A stretch of 64,000 nucleotides of DNA from contig JADANN010000222.1 of assembly GCA_018806985.1 (NCBI GenBank), positions 1,068,001 through 1,132,000 on the forward strand, given 5' to 3'. The notes below the pieces were generated by a model. It saw only the letters and a program-made list of their open reading frames with translations. It did not search any database and was not told the origin of the DNA. The stretch comes from Angiostrongylus vasorum (lineage: Eukaryota > Nematoda > Chromadorea > Rhabditida > Metastrongylidae). Within the stretch, counting starts at the first letter, position 1; every line of letters begins with the position of its first letter. The position numbers and the translations under genes were made by a program. Positions 51,966-63,644 of the stretch are shown piece by piece.

Positions 51966-52807
51966 CTTCAATACTTCATGCTCGGCTTTGTATTATGTAA
52001 CGGTCTTCCTTCTCTCACATGTTTCGTCTGCCATCGTTTCTAACTTCCGTACCATACTTTCTTTCTTTTTTTTTCTTCAGTGCTACTTTTTCTCACGGAC
52101 TTTTTTCATTAATTCATTCGTCTAGCACTCACGCTTTTTCCAGTACTGTTATTTTTGAGGAAAAAACGGTTTTCAAACACTATTTTCGTCTTTCAAAAAA
52201 TGGTTTTCTATTTTAGGGAAATATTAGAACTTCCAACACATCCCATTAAGTGAAAGTTCTCTAAAAGTGCTAGAAGCTGGTTCTCGACGACAAAAGTTCT
52301 GATTGTGAACGTAAAGGACTTGCCTAATGAAATTCTATTGGTCTACGGCAGACCATCTGTTGTTATATTTCTTCGCTACAGAGAGTAAAAGTAGAACCTC
52401 TTATAGCAAAAGTGTAGGGCTGCTCTTGTCCCCTTCACCTAGCAAAACCTACTGATGATTTCTGGCATACAACAAGGACAAATGGATAAACTTATGTCCT
52501 GTCTGCTCAAATTACTGGATGATTAGCAACCTTACAGCTGACAGGTGATTAAATAGCAAAAATCTCAAGCTGATTCATCACAACTCAACGTCTCAGCACA
52601 AAAACCGTACCTAAGTAGCCAATAAAACCATAATCGTTTCTGTTCAACTCAACTTTTACAGACGCTCTATCACAAGACCCAGTCGATCGCTCGATTCTAC
52701 CGTAAGAAACGCAACACCATGGGAAACCGTGTTATGAGGTATCTCTACACGTGACAGTAATCGATATATTTAAAGAGGCTTTAGCCCTTGAATGTTTAGG
52801 TATTAAC

Positions 52808-53085
52808 CATTTGGCGTTGATCAATGTATGAGGAATTCATCATGCATTCGACTTTGTCAAGTATTATAGAGGTGACGAAGTATATATTTGCTCTGTACCA
52901 TGACGTTCGGTGGCCCAGCGATGAACCAAGTCATTGCTGCTATCCTCCCAGACAAGTCTGGTACCAATTTGCCGACCTCGGAGGATGGATGGATTTGTGA
53001 ACCTTGGACGCTGGATCGAACCAACGACTTATCCTGTGTATATTGCAGGGCACCTCTAGCCACTACGCTGCTCACGCCTATCTAT
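52808..53085 (-). repeat. tRNA-derived SINE, copy 6
   Basis: A diverged minus-strand copy that keeps CCTCCCAGACAAGTCTGGTA, CCAATTTGCCGACCTCGGAG and CTACGCTGCTCACGCC (plus coordinates). Confidence 0.75.
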
Positions 53086-53534
53086 AACGCTTATAGTAGA
53101 GCAGTCATAGCGCATTTATAAGTGAAGCATTAGGAAAATACTGGAATCCTTGAATATTCACTCATTCGTATCATTCTGACCACAGTTCTTCGCAGGATTT
53201 CAATACATGTCCAGGATAGCATCTCGGCAATTTAACATAATATTTGAGAAAAAAACGAATGTATATTTTGAATGAACTGAACCCAATAAAATAGTAAAAT
53301 CTTCATTGATTTCTGAGAGTTTATACTACGTGGTGAAGTAGCAATGACGACTATTTCGGCAACCAAATCACTAAGGACTGGTTCATCTTTATCGATAACG
53401 CTTCCACCCATCTTTCAACATGAATTCGGACATTTTTCGTAATTTCTCACTTTATACATGATCATTTTATTGTTACTTATTGGATTTTGCAGGAACGTAT
53501 CATCGTGGGAAAAAAATGTGAGGTGACAATGGTT

Positions 53535-53832
53535 TAACTGTCCTTCTTCGATAAGCAAACACAAGGTTGGTGTTATAGAATTTATCAGCATACAATAGCC
53601 AACGTTTGTGTTATTGTATCATTCCTCGCCCATGTATTGCACTGTGTGGCTGCTCTCGATCATGGAATATTTACAAAGAATAAAATGGCTCTGAAGAAGA
53701 CGAAACCGCAGAAACGTCAGCTGTTGCATGCTAATAAGTTCTACAATACCAACCTCGTGTTTGCTTGTCGAAGAAAAAACGGTGGATTATCAATCAATGC
53801 GGAGGTTAATAGAAAGTCGATCTTGGGAACGT
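53535..53832. mobile_element. PLE-derived foldback element with hammerhead-like right end
   Basis: Left end GATAAGCAAACACAAGG. Right end GGCT, CTGAAGA, AGACGAAACCGCA, GAAA, CG, TC, AGCTG at about 53690-53725, then ACCAACCTCGTGTTTGCTTG and TCAATGCGGAGGTTAATAG. Stem II is weakened by substitutions. Confidence 0.6.
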
Positions 53833-53904
53833 TTCAAGTTTTATTCCCTGTCCATTCTTTTTTTTTAATGGCAGGGTACGGTGTGAAATACAACTCTAAG
53901 GATG

Positions 53905-54420
53905 CTGAAATATGAGCAAAACTCGGAAGCTCAGATGGGTTTTCAACCGGCGAGTACCCTTCAGGGTGGCTCATGTGTTATCCACCTCATCAACCGAAGC
54001 CCTTATTTTTCCTATCTGTCAGCAATAAACAGAAAGTAGGGAGAAAAAAGAAAAGTGCAAAAGAAAATAAAAACAGATGACACGGAAAAAACAAAACAAA
54101 AGGTAAAACGAGAATATAAGAAAAACTAAATATGAAAGAATAGGCATGGAATAAAAACTAGAACACTGTGATTTCGACTGCAACTTTAGCTTAACTGCGC
54201 TCAGCACTGAGGTCTGCTCTGCAGATTATTCCCTGTTGATGGGTGATTGCTGATAGCGCCTATTGTCAATAGCATTGTTGATAGGCAAAACAAGGACCTC
54301 GGTTGCTGAGGTGAATAACACGTGATCCACTGCTAAGGGTAATCATGTGTTCGAACTTCACCTGAGATTCCATGTTTTGCCCATATCTTAACACCTTTCA
54401 GGTGACATTTATAAAATTAT
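53905..54420. repeat. Inverted pair of the second tRNA-like SINE
   Basis: A minus copy at about 53905-54005 (GGTTGATGAGGTGGATAACA, B-box GGTTGAAAACC) and a plus copy at about 54288-54420 (GGTTGCTGAGGTGAATAACA, B-box GTTCGAACTTC). They are separated by 280 bp of A-rich sequence. Confidence 0.55.
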
Positions 54421-54864
54421 GACAAGAAAATAATAAAATGAATATCTTTAACCTCCTAGCCGCTCATCCCAAATAATACAAACGGCCAACCTTATGTTTA
54501 CACCGCTAATGAAACAAAAAGCAAGCGCAGTATTATGGGTTCACCAAAGTTGGAAGTATGAGGGGTTAGAAATGAATCCAGCAGCAAAGACATTATACTG
54601 CGTTGTTCGGAAATTCGTGTCATGTTTGTAATTTGCTTTAACAATGGTTTTTTCTCCGATTATTATACCACTACATATTAGCACAAGGCTCAGTTTATGC
54701 AGTTTCGGTGCACTTAAGCGAATTGTAACATAAAATATATTTTCGATCAGTTTTAAAGGCTAGAAGTACTGGTGCCAAAAGAGCATGTTCGATAAAACTA
54801 CTTCCACAGATTCAAACTCGAAGGCAGTCCAGCGTGAACAGCTCGTAAAAAATACTGAGGTCTG

Positions 54865-55760
54865 GGACTAAGGAAGTTGACAAGTTCACAGTGCAACGTT
54901 CTTTTGGAGAAATCCGTTGTAGCGCCTCGATATTAAAGATGAGGAAGATTGCAGACTTCCTTCTGCTATTGACCACAATGATTAGGTGGCTTTTAGTGGA
55001 AGCAATACGCACTATTGTTCGAGATCTTGCAAAATAACTGGTATAAGCACTTAAACTCTTTCGGACCGTTTAAAAACATTGTAGAATCAAAGAAATTTTG
55101 ATGTATCGTCGGCGGTAACGTAACCTGAACGACCCACTTATGGAGTGTGTTGTCATGTACGACGAGATCGGTCCATTGTTTGGAAAGCGATAAAGCTCTT
55201 CAGCATTTCCCGAAGTCGACATTCCACCAAAGAACATCGTGATGACGGTTTGGTCATCTACATCTGGTTTGGTTCACTACAGTTTCCTGGATCGCTGTGA
55301 AACAATTACGGTGGAAATGGTACGTCTAGCGAGTCGACGAGATGCATCAGAAACTTCAACGGCCACTCATTGTGTACCAGAAAATGAGCAATCCTCTCAT
55401 CTATGGTAACAAGGGGGGCCCACACATCGCCCAACCGACGCCGCAGGAGATGAATGGGCTGGGTTACAAAACTTTTCTCATCTACCATGCTCACCAGACT
55501 TCTAACCTATAAATTACCGCTTCTTTAACTATCTCTAAAACACTCTACGCCAAAAAATACTTTAGAGACTAGGGCGAGATGGAAATTGGCTTCAACGACT
55601 TCACCGTCTCCAGAAGGTCGGAATTTCAAGCACTTGGTGCAACCAGACTTCTTTTCTTTGGTAAAAATTTCTAGGTTCTCATAATTTTAAGGTTCATTGG
55701 GACCCTAAACAGAGCCACTTTAAAAATTGCAGTTGAAAGTTCGCCGTTAGTTGCCGATTA
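54865..55760 (+). pseudogene. Mariner-family transposase remnant
   Basis: Plus-strand frames, broken by stops and shifts, follow a mariner transposase: LDIKDEEDCRLPSAID, then IVRDLAKITGI, RNLNDPLMECVVMYDEIG, IPPKNIVMTVWSSTSGLVHY, EMHQKLQRPLIVYQK, GGPHIAQPTPQEMNGLGYKT. These correspond to the DNA-binding region, the DEK-type first catalytic Asp region, the VWW strand and the HDNARPH block (here GNKGGPH, so the second Asp is lost). Inactive. Confidence 0.75.
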
Positions 55761-56936
55761 ACCCAATATTATGACGGCGTTTCTTCCACCAGATATATTG
55801 AAATTACATATTAATTGTATTATAACTCTTAAGGGACCAAAAAGCATAGGACAAAAAGTGCGGTGGTACCCGCAATATATGAGGCCTTATGCTATATCCA
55901 CCATTACTTCGGCTTAAAAGGGAAGAAATACAGAGCGTCATATAAAAAATTGTAGTGTTTAGTGTTCTTAGTATTCTTCAATAAGACGAAGCCAATTAGT
56001 CTCTAGCTGTAGAGACTTTGCTGGAATGCCCACTCGGTTCCCTTTCATTGATTACTTCAACTATGAATGATAGAGGTGCTAATATGTGTCTGAATAATTG
56101 AGGACGTTACATAAACTAATGCCATCTGGAGAATAAAACAATGTGTGATAGGATTGATGAAGATAGCAAATGTCTTACGAGAGATATGAAGCTCGTGAAT
56201 AGAAGAAATTTGTGAACAAGGCACGGATGTGCTAAACTGGAAGAAACGATCCTACCCTTAGAGGAAATGTTGGAGAAACTCTCTAATCATTTGCTTTTGC
56301 GTCATGGCTGCTCAATTGACTAGGCTCATTAGAAGAGCTTGACAAAAGCTACATTTTTTCACGTGATGGCATTTCAGTTTTTTTAGCGAGCAAGATGGCA
56401 ACCACGATTAGTGTGTGTGCCACCTGCTGAATTCTGACTGGAAGAGCTGGGCACACTCTTGAATAGCTTATTGCTCACTTCTAGAGTAGACATGATGGAA
56501 ATTTGTTGGCAGTCATTCCTAACCATCCCTTATGTGCCTCTTTATTCCAAGCTTTTGGCCGAATCGATGTCCAGGATGAGAGCAACAAACATGCAAGTAC
56601 GCCCTGCTTACGTATACATGAATATGATTAGCTGTTGACGAGAACTGTTATAAGTCAATCCGCAAACCCTAGGCCTAAGCCCTATCGCTTAAATTCATCT
56701 TTCTTGGGAAGAGGTCTTAAACATCCCACTCATATTGATAGCCATCTAGCTTCTTGTGTAGTAGCTGTGAACGCGTCATGTATTCTCGAAGCTTGTCCAG
56801 GATACTTCACATGAAGTAGATATGTCAATGCGTATCTATATAAAAGCATTTAAATAAAAGCAGCATATGACCCACTTCCAAACATATTCTTCTCAAAGAA
56901 GGAATTTTTTTGCATTTTGTTTATTTATTTTTTACA

Positions 56937-57214
56937 CATGGGTGGCGCAATGGTTAGAGGCGCCCTGCAATACATATGGGATCGATCCCATGCTCCACGC
57001 TCACTAAGCCTTCCATCACTCCGGGATCTGCAAGTTGGTACCGGAGTTGTCTGGGAGGATAGTAACACTGGCTCGCCACATCGATAGGCGACCGCGAGTC
57101 ATTGCAAAGGTCGAAAATGCATTCAATCACCTCTAACGATGCTTGATGAAGTCGAATGCATAGTGCATCCCTCAGGGATGGATCAACGTCAAGAGTTTTA
57201 TCCCTTTTTTTCTT
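56937..57214 (+). repeat. tRNA-derived SINE, copy 7
   Basis: Head GGGTGGCGCAATGGTTAGAG, GGGATCGATCCC as B box, tail CATCCCTCAGGGATGGATCA. It lies 490 bp from the aminotransferase stop codon. Confidence 0.8.
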
Positions 57215-57676
57215 GTCTATTTTTTCTATTTAGTCAGTAGGAAGCAAAACATGGGAAACATTCGGCAAACAGTGAAGTTTTATTATATTTTAAGGAGTGA
57301 ATAACTATTGACTACTTACGGTTTTATAGAAAGAAAGTTAAATGAAGGCATAAGAGACATGTTGAACACCCGGTGAAAAATCACAGCGAAAACCCAGCGG
57401 AGCAACATTAGCGAGCAAAGTGCAGTAGTTCATTGTGCTTGAAATGCCAATTTCACTTTACTTCACTTACAAGGGCTCTTTTAGTGTAGAAAAACGACAC
57501 TCATCCAGAGAAAGTTGTAGGAAAAAAGAAACAAATTGCCGAACGATTCATAATGGGGATTAAGAGACTGGCAAAAGCTAAAGGGAGGCTGCCGTAGAAA
57601 CGGTAAGATAAATGCGAGCGAGTAAACTCTTCAAACGCAGACTCAAACACAGAAAACAAGCAGTCAAACAAGAAAT

Positions 57677-57682
57677 TTTATT
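57677..57682 (-). terminator. Polyadenylation signal AATAAA of the GABA aminotransferase gene
   Basis: A perfect AATAAA on the minus strand lies 22 nt after the stop codon at 57704, a usual distance for short nematode 3' UTRs. Confidence 0.7.
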
Positions 57683-57703
57683 TACAAGCAATATTCATAC
57701 AGT

Positions 57704-60700
57704 CTATAATTGTTTAAGGGCCTTATCAAGTAATTCAAAAGTGATTTCGACGTGTTTCTTCTCGAATACCAGTGATGGTCGAAAACGAAGTGATTTATCA
57801 CCACATCCACCACAATGAAGACCGAGAGCAATAGCCTAAAACTTGTATAAGATATATTTCCTGTGAGATTTTTACGAAGATAAAACACGAAAGATAGCAG
57901 AAACACAGCAAAAAATGCATTAACATGACAAATAAAACGACCATAATAGTATATCTTTGTCAAATTCTCGCAAGTGATGTGAATAATTTTGAACATTCCA
58001 TAATACTAAAGAATAGTTAAAACTATTACAAACCTTTTCAACAAGTTTATCCCTCTGGGCTGCTGTTGCAAAATCGATGGCAGCAAATGTTCCTAGTCCA
58101 CGAGCCTGGGACAGCTTCGACGAGTGTACGGACTGCAACAGAAATTTTTCCACAGCAAAGATCACTGAAACTCAAAGTCTACCAAGTTTCGATCATTGCA
58201 GTGTATTTTGTGTAGCCATTTTAATTCTCACAAGTTCCAAATAGAGAAGGTAGGGCAGCAGTATGCGTACCGTTCACTGCGAGGGCGGCCAAAACTAGTT
58301 TGAGCCCTCACTGTGCTTAGTAAACTTCTCCTCCCTCCGAGGTACGAAAATGGCTACCAAGATGGTCTGAGATATGCTGACTCTCCGTGGATACACTCAA
58401 GCATGGCACTTCAGGATTCAGCGGAGAATCGACTGGTCCAGTTCAACGTTTTCGTGATAAAGACGAAGAAATCCCCAAGCATTAACAGAATCCATGCGCA
58501 AAAATGTTCGTGGACCTTAGTGGATGGTAGATGCGAGAAAACTACTCGAATGCAAGAAGTGCTGGGATGCGCATAGAGTGATGTGATCTTTGGTGTTGTA
58601 GCAGTAAAGAAATGTATATTCTATGACAGAATTACGTCCGTGAAACGTAAATACGACAAACCGTTGGCGAAAGACCACTGTTGGCTTCCCCTAGCTTTTA
58701 TACCTAAGGAATTGCATACACTAGAATAAAAGTGTCCAGCTCAGAGTAAATGCAAGAGCATCTATCAAAATACCACTAGTACTTACAATAGTGTTCTGGT
58801 AATATTTACAATAACATGCCAGACTGATTATGCACTTTAAACAGCGCTAACCTCGCTATTTTTGCAGCGTGTACCCTCATCAAAGCGCGTGTGGCGCGGT
58901 GGTCGGAGGCGTCTTGCAACACTCACTTGGAAACGATCCCCACGCCCATGACTCACCAAGCCTTCCATAACTCCGGGTCGACAAATTGGTACCAGACTTG
59001 TCTGCGAGCGTAGCAGCACTGGCTCCATACATCGGTAGGCCACCGCGAGTCATTGTGAAGGCCAGATATGCATTAAATCACCTCCAAACGATGCTTAATG
59101 AAGTCAAATGCATGGTGCATCCCTCAGAGATTGATCAACGCCGAGAGCGTTATCTTTATCTTTTTATACCCCTCGTACAAGCAATGCTCTCTGTGGTGTA
59201 ACGAACAGTTTCGCGCGAAGTTATTACTATATGTCCTTAAATGTGAGGAGCAGCTTTACTGTGCCAGCTTTAAAGACTAAGGCAAAAAATCTCTGTGCGA
59301 CAAAATAAACGACGGAGAAGAAAGCGAGCTGATACAAATTCAGGCCGGCGGATATGTCCCCCTGGATGAGTGGAAAATGACTCATAATGGACCATAAAAG
59401 TTCTGTTTTCCAGGGACTCACCCAGTCTTCATGAATAAAAATGATTGTGTTGTTCTCATACAATCACAGCCATGCTAACTAGTAGAAAGGACCAGATATA
59501 TAACTAACAACTTACCTGATCATCATCTCATTGTTGAGATAGTTTCGCTACCAAAAGCATTATGGTTGTGGTGTCTATTTTCTTAGCCATTATGGTAGTT
59601 TGATTTAACCACTTTCTGAAAGGAAACTTTACGGGGCTTTGTCTATTACCTGTAATCTTGTCAGCTCTTTTTGAAACACCTCTCCGACCGATCTGGTCTT
59701 TTCTATCAGACCGTCTCGGTTGATCACTTCAATCACCTTTTGAAGAAGGAACAGTTTCGTCGGATCTCCCATCCATGTGTTGTAGATTCGGTAGGCCTCA
59801 AATGGTTTACTATATTGTAAACTCTTGATATTAAATATCAAAACAGTAAGGTGAGGAGAAAATAGAGAATGGCTGGACTATGTAGAAAAATTATGAAACA
59901 AGAATATGCATTCTTTTTACATAAACCTATAAAGCCACTACCTATAAAGATGGAAAACATCGGATTCAATAAATCATAAACATTTGGAATTGTTCAAAAA
60001 GTAATCACATTTGAGTTACCACCATCTTAAGTCAATAAGGCGGGATAGAGAAGCTTATATTTTTTTTGAAAGCAGTCGTAATAACAAGACTAATAGGGTG
60101 TCATGCTATCTCTCGTACATTCTCAACAAAGCACGAACCTCTTTGATCCGGAGATTTTCTTTGTAAAAATAGCCGCCGATGATGAGCTTCTTCGAAAATG
60201 TGACGATATCTGGTGGTGAGGAAAGGTTCCAATGGCTATGCGCCCACATGTCACCCGTCCCTCCTCCGCCAGTTTGTACCTGAATTAGGAATTTCTTGAA
60301 CTAGAAGCTATCGCGTTAGTTGAAGACTGTTGTCACTGAATTTCAATGCAGTCGATTTGATCTTTATGTAAACAAATAAAGTTGATGACCAACTTCATTC
60401 ACTTTATTGCAGCCTTCTTTCTGTCTTTCCCTTTCTATAAAAACTGTAACATCATGCTCCTTCGTTTTTTAAGAGTCACTCATTACTTGAAATTTCACGA
60501 CAATCGTGGCACAATAATAGGTACTTGAATGCTACCACAAAGCTGTAAAAGCAAGAATTCTCACAACCAATCAATCACTGTGCCTTGCCTCGTCGACGAT
60601 AAAGCAGATCCCTTTATCAGCGGCGATTTTTTGCAGCTGTTGGAAGAAAGCCGGGCTACCGTAGTTGTCGCCACCCTCAGCCTGTATAGGTTCCACGATT

Positions 60701-63458
60701 ATCGCTGCAACATCATGATCCTGAAAATAACCATTGCACAAATTTAACAACACAGTGACTGCTTTGGAATTCCATGCAGAACCCATCATGTTTGATATCC
60801 TACGCGACCTATAACGTCTTCCCATGTAATAGGATAAGGCGAAATATGAAAAGAAAGGGAATGGTAAAACGGTTCATACGGCAAGAAAGTGTTCTGTACA
60901 AAAATCTATTCACTGATAATAAACAGTAATTTAATATGTTTTAGTTTCTGAGCTCACACGAAGTTGATAAACAACTTTTTTCAGCTAGCGATTCGACGCC
61001 TTCATTCGAGTCGAAGGTCCACAGTAATTTACTAGTATACATCATTATTACCCCATATCGCGCCATATCGACATTCCTACGACTGCCAATAAACGTCAAA
61101 AAGTTAGAGCGGTGAGAAGCTGAGAACGGAATAGTCTAGAATGGTAGGTTGCACATTGTTCATCTAGGTATTTAAGTGGTTTCATAAATGTTCCTCTTAA
61201 TTTCAAATCCGTTTAAAGTCAAAACAGACGGAAAATTAGAAGAGAAATTCAAATTTTTGAGGATCTTAAGGTTGGGCGAGCGAGACAGTAGCAAACTTCA
61301 AGGCATATTGGGGGACACGATCTTGTTTCATAATACAAAATGCAAACTTTTGAGTCGCTTTGATATTCGAAATGCAACCTTCGACTTAAAGGAGCGCAAA
61401 AATTCGTTTCATTAGTTCCAATAGAAAGAGATTTTCATCGGGGTAGGAAAGAAAAGCTTAAATCCTTTAAGTATCCAGAGATTCATAAAACGGCGCGTGT
61501 GGCGCAGTGGTCGGAGGCAGCCTGCAATACACACGGGGTCGATTTGCGCGCCCCTGGCCCACAAAGCCTTCCATCTTTCCGTGGTAAGACAAATTGGTAC
61601 CAGACTTGTCTGAGAGGACAGCAGACTGGCTCGACAAAACGGTAGGCCACTGCGAGTCATTGTAAAGGCCAGATCCGCATTCAATCACCTCCAAACGATG
61701 CTTAACGAAGTCGAATGCATGACGCATCCCTAAGGGATTGGTCAACGCCGGAAGCTTTATCCATTTATCCTTTATCTAGAAATTCGTAGATCCTAATGGG
61801 TTTTATTACATTTAATATAATCTCCCATAAGGTGAAATATCGTTGTTTATAGTTAAAGAGCGCAACTATATTTCGCCAAATGTGGTTGACCACAATGCGA
61901 ATCGTCTATTAGGCATTAAAGAAATCTGTCTCTACCTATATTAAAGACTATACAGAAGAAACACGAACAAGCGCTTGGAAATGAGGTAAAACAAACACTT
62001 TTCTCATTCAATTATTTTAAACAGAGTTTTGGTCTACCCATTAGCGAGGGCACACCATTTTTGCGGTTTGCCCCAGGCAATACATGCGAGCAGTTCTTCG
62101 TCATTTGCGGACTTACTGGTTTTCTCACATTGAAAACAATTTTTCAATAGCTAAGCTTATTGTGGACGTGTGAACATGACAGGATTTCAGAAGAGACCGC
62201 TCTATGTTCTATGGGTACAAACAATATGCATGCTACCATTTCTAGACTATTTAACCAAGATGAAATTGGTAATAGTTATACTTGGCTCTTGTTTAGACAT
62301 CGTCACTTTGTTTTCTTCAGAGCCGCGTTAATCCAAGTCGGTGGTGCCCAAGTTCGACATTTATACATGCATGCCAACATTTACTACTCCTTCGAAATCT
62401 GTCACATCTTCGAGAACCAGGAGAATATACATCGATAGCCAAACATAGATGGGCCGGTCACATAATGAGATGAACAGACGACAGATGGACGAAAAGAACA
62501 GTAGAGTGGACTCCAAGAGGATGCAAACGTCCCCCAGGACGACCACCTACACGTTGGGCGGACGTGTTCGTAAACAAAGTTAATCAGCTGTACCCGCAGC
62601 TGCAGTTGTTTTACAGATCACGGTACGAGACTCGCAAGCGATAGCATGCTCGAACAAGACCACCACCATGGACTACGATTGCGAGAAAAAGGAACGAATG
62701 GCATATGTGCTGGGGTCCGCACCGCCCGTGAAGAAGGACCGTCCAAGTATCAAAGTAAGTAAATATGATAGGTATGCTAGTATTTACTATATGTTACTGT
62801 GTTTCATCATGTAAATACATTGCTATCAGCATTCAGAAGCATTTTGCAGCTTATGCTGAGTCTGTTTCGGTGTTTTTTATGCTCGCACTTTCCGTACAAT
62901 AACCTCAGCGATTAAAATAAAATAATAGTTAATTAATAATCAAACCAGTAGTCAATGAACTTTTTTAAAAAAGTGTTCTTTGTGAACCATTAGATGTAGA
63001 GCATGGTTTTCTGGTTCTGGTCTCACCTATCCTACACTGATTGATCTGCATTCGATTATGAAGATTACACTATCCATACAGTCGCGAACGGGTGAAACAG
63101 AAAATCACGTCGAACTTGTCATTTACTTCAACTACCTTCAATTATTATGAATATTTAATCATCAACATCAACCTGAGGATTACCCGGTTTAGAACCATTA
63201 GCATTCGTGTAGATACTGCTTCGTGTGTTAAAGATACCATAATCTATCAGAGTAATAAAAAGAACTTGGCAAATATAAACCGATATACGAAAAGCGTGAA
63301 AAAAGTACGTTTACCTTTTTCTTCCATTCATCGATCTTTTCCTGAACATCTTGTAGACATTCCTTGTCTTGAGCATCGTTATATGCTTGATTACTTGCTA
63401 ACGGATACTTATAACGTGGAAACTTGGCGATAGGCCAGTCAAAAGCAGGAATATCTAC
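57704..63458 (-). CDS. gta-1: 4-aminobutyrate aminotransferase, C-terminal half (six exons, continues beyond the window)
   Basis: PLP enzyme that transfers the amino group of GABA to 2-oxoglutarate; the family is mitochondrial. Exons: 63315-63458, 60589-60720, 60139-60280, 59650-59823, 58034-58132 and 57704-57835. Motifs in order: [46 protein letters not shown] joined to [12 protein letters not shown] (the PLP-binding Asp), [11 protein letters not shown] (PLP-lysine region), [24 protein letters not shown] and [15 protein letters not shown], then stop TAG at 57706-57704. About 273 residues are present; the N-terminal half lies past 64000. The intron after CFIVDE starts with GC (gcaagg), a GC-AG intron. 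Exon 60139-60280 is 142 nt where 141 fits; an extra C near 60240 breaks the frame. Another class-III aminotransferase is possible, but the match in motif order is very close. Confidence 0.9.
58882..59166 (+). repeat. tRNA-derived SINE, copy 8
   Basis: Head GCGCGTGTGGCGCGGTGGTC, body CCAGACTTGTCTGCGAGC, tail CATCCCTCAGAGATTGATCA. Inserted in the aminotransferase intron 58133-59649. Confidence 0.8.
61490..61775 (+). repeat. tRNA-derived SINE, copy 9
   Basis: Head GGCGCGTGTGGCGCAGTGGT, body CCAGACTTGTCTGAGAGGAC, tail CATCCCTAAGGGATTGGTCA. It lies in the aminotransferase intron 60721-63314. Confidence 0.8.
62431..62765 (+). mobile_element. 3' end of a second RTE-type LINE
   Basis: The plus strand reads [11 protein letters not shown], stop, [20 protein letters not shown] and [19 protein letters not shown], and near the end [17 protein letters not shown], stop, then GGACCGTCCAAGTATCAAAG and a TAAGTAAA tail. 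This is the C-terminal part after the RT domain of an RTE-type protein. It is 5' truncated with an in-frame stop and lies in an aminotransferase intron. Confidence 0.75.
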
Positions 63459-63644
63459 CTGTAAACACCCATTTCTGTGATTGAATCACATAGTAAAGGC
63501 CAATATGATATTGTACTGACAATGTACTCGACAAAACTTTCAAACAACGTTTATTTGTTTAGAAAAATGTTCCATAAATATATTAGTCACAAACGAGAGG
63601 CCGTTATACAGTACTTTTTACTTCCGTACAAAAAACGCCCACAA

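Larger units (their letters stand above)
47642..57703. other. Gene-free interval upstream of the RPTP gene
   Basis: Ten kilobases between the RPTP start codon and the aminotransferase 3' end. The RPTP promoter must lie in its left part, but no core element is clear. Contents: CTG-rich tract, zinc-ribbon-type repeats, a half MITE, an AAGT-tailed repeat, SINE copies, a foldback element, a mariner relic, and a pyrimidine-rich stretch at 51.2-52.2 kb with no motif-bearing frame. Confidence 0.6.

Noticed and set aside
51277..52216. Several pyrimidine-rich plus-strand open frames
   Set aside because: Phe/Ser/Leu-rich translations from simple sequence, no splice pattern and no motif.
13928..61775. 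tRNA genes suggested by A and B boxes
   Set aside because: They are heads of a 275-bp SINE with a conserved non-tRNA body; no clover-leaf was defensible.
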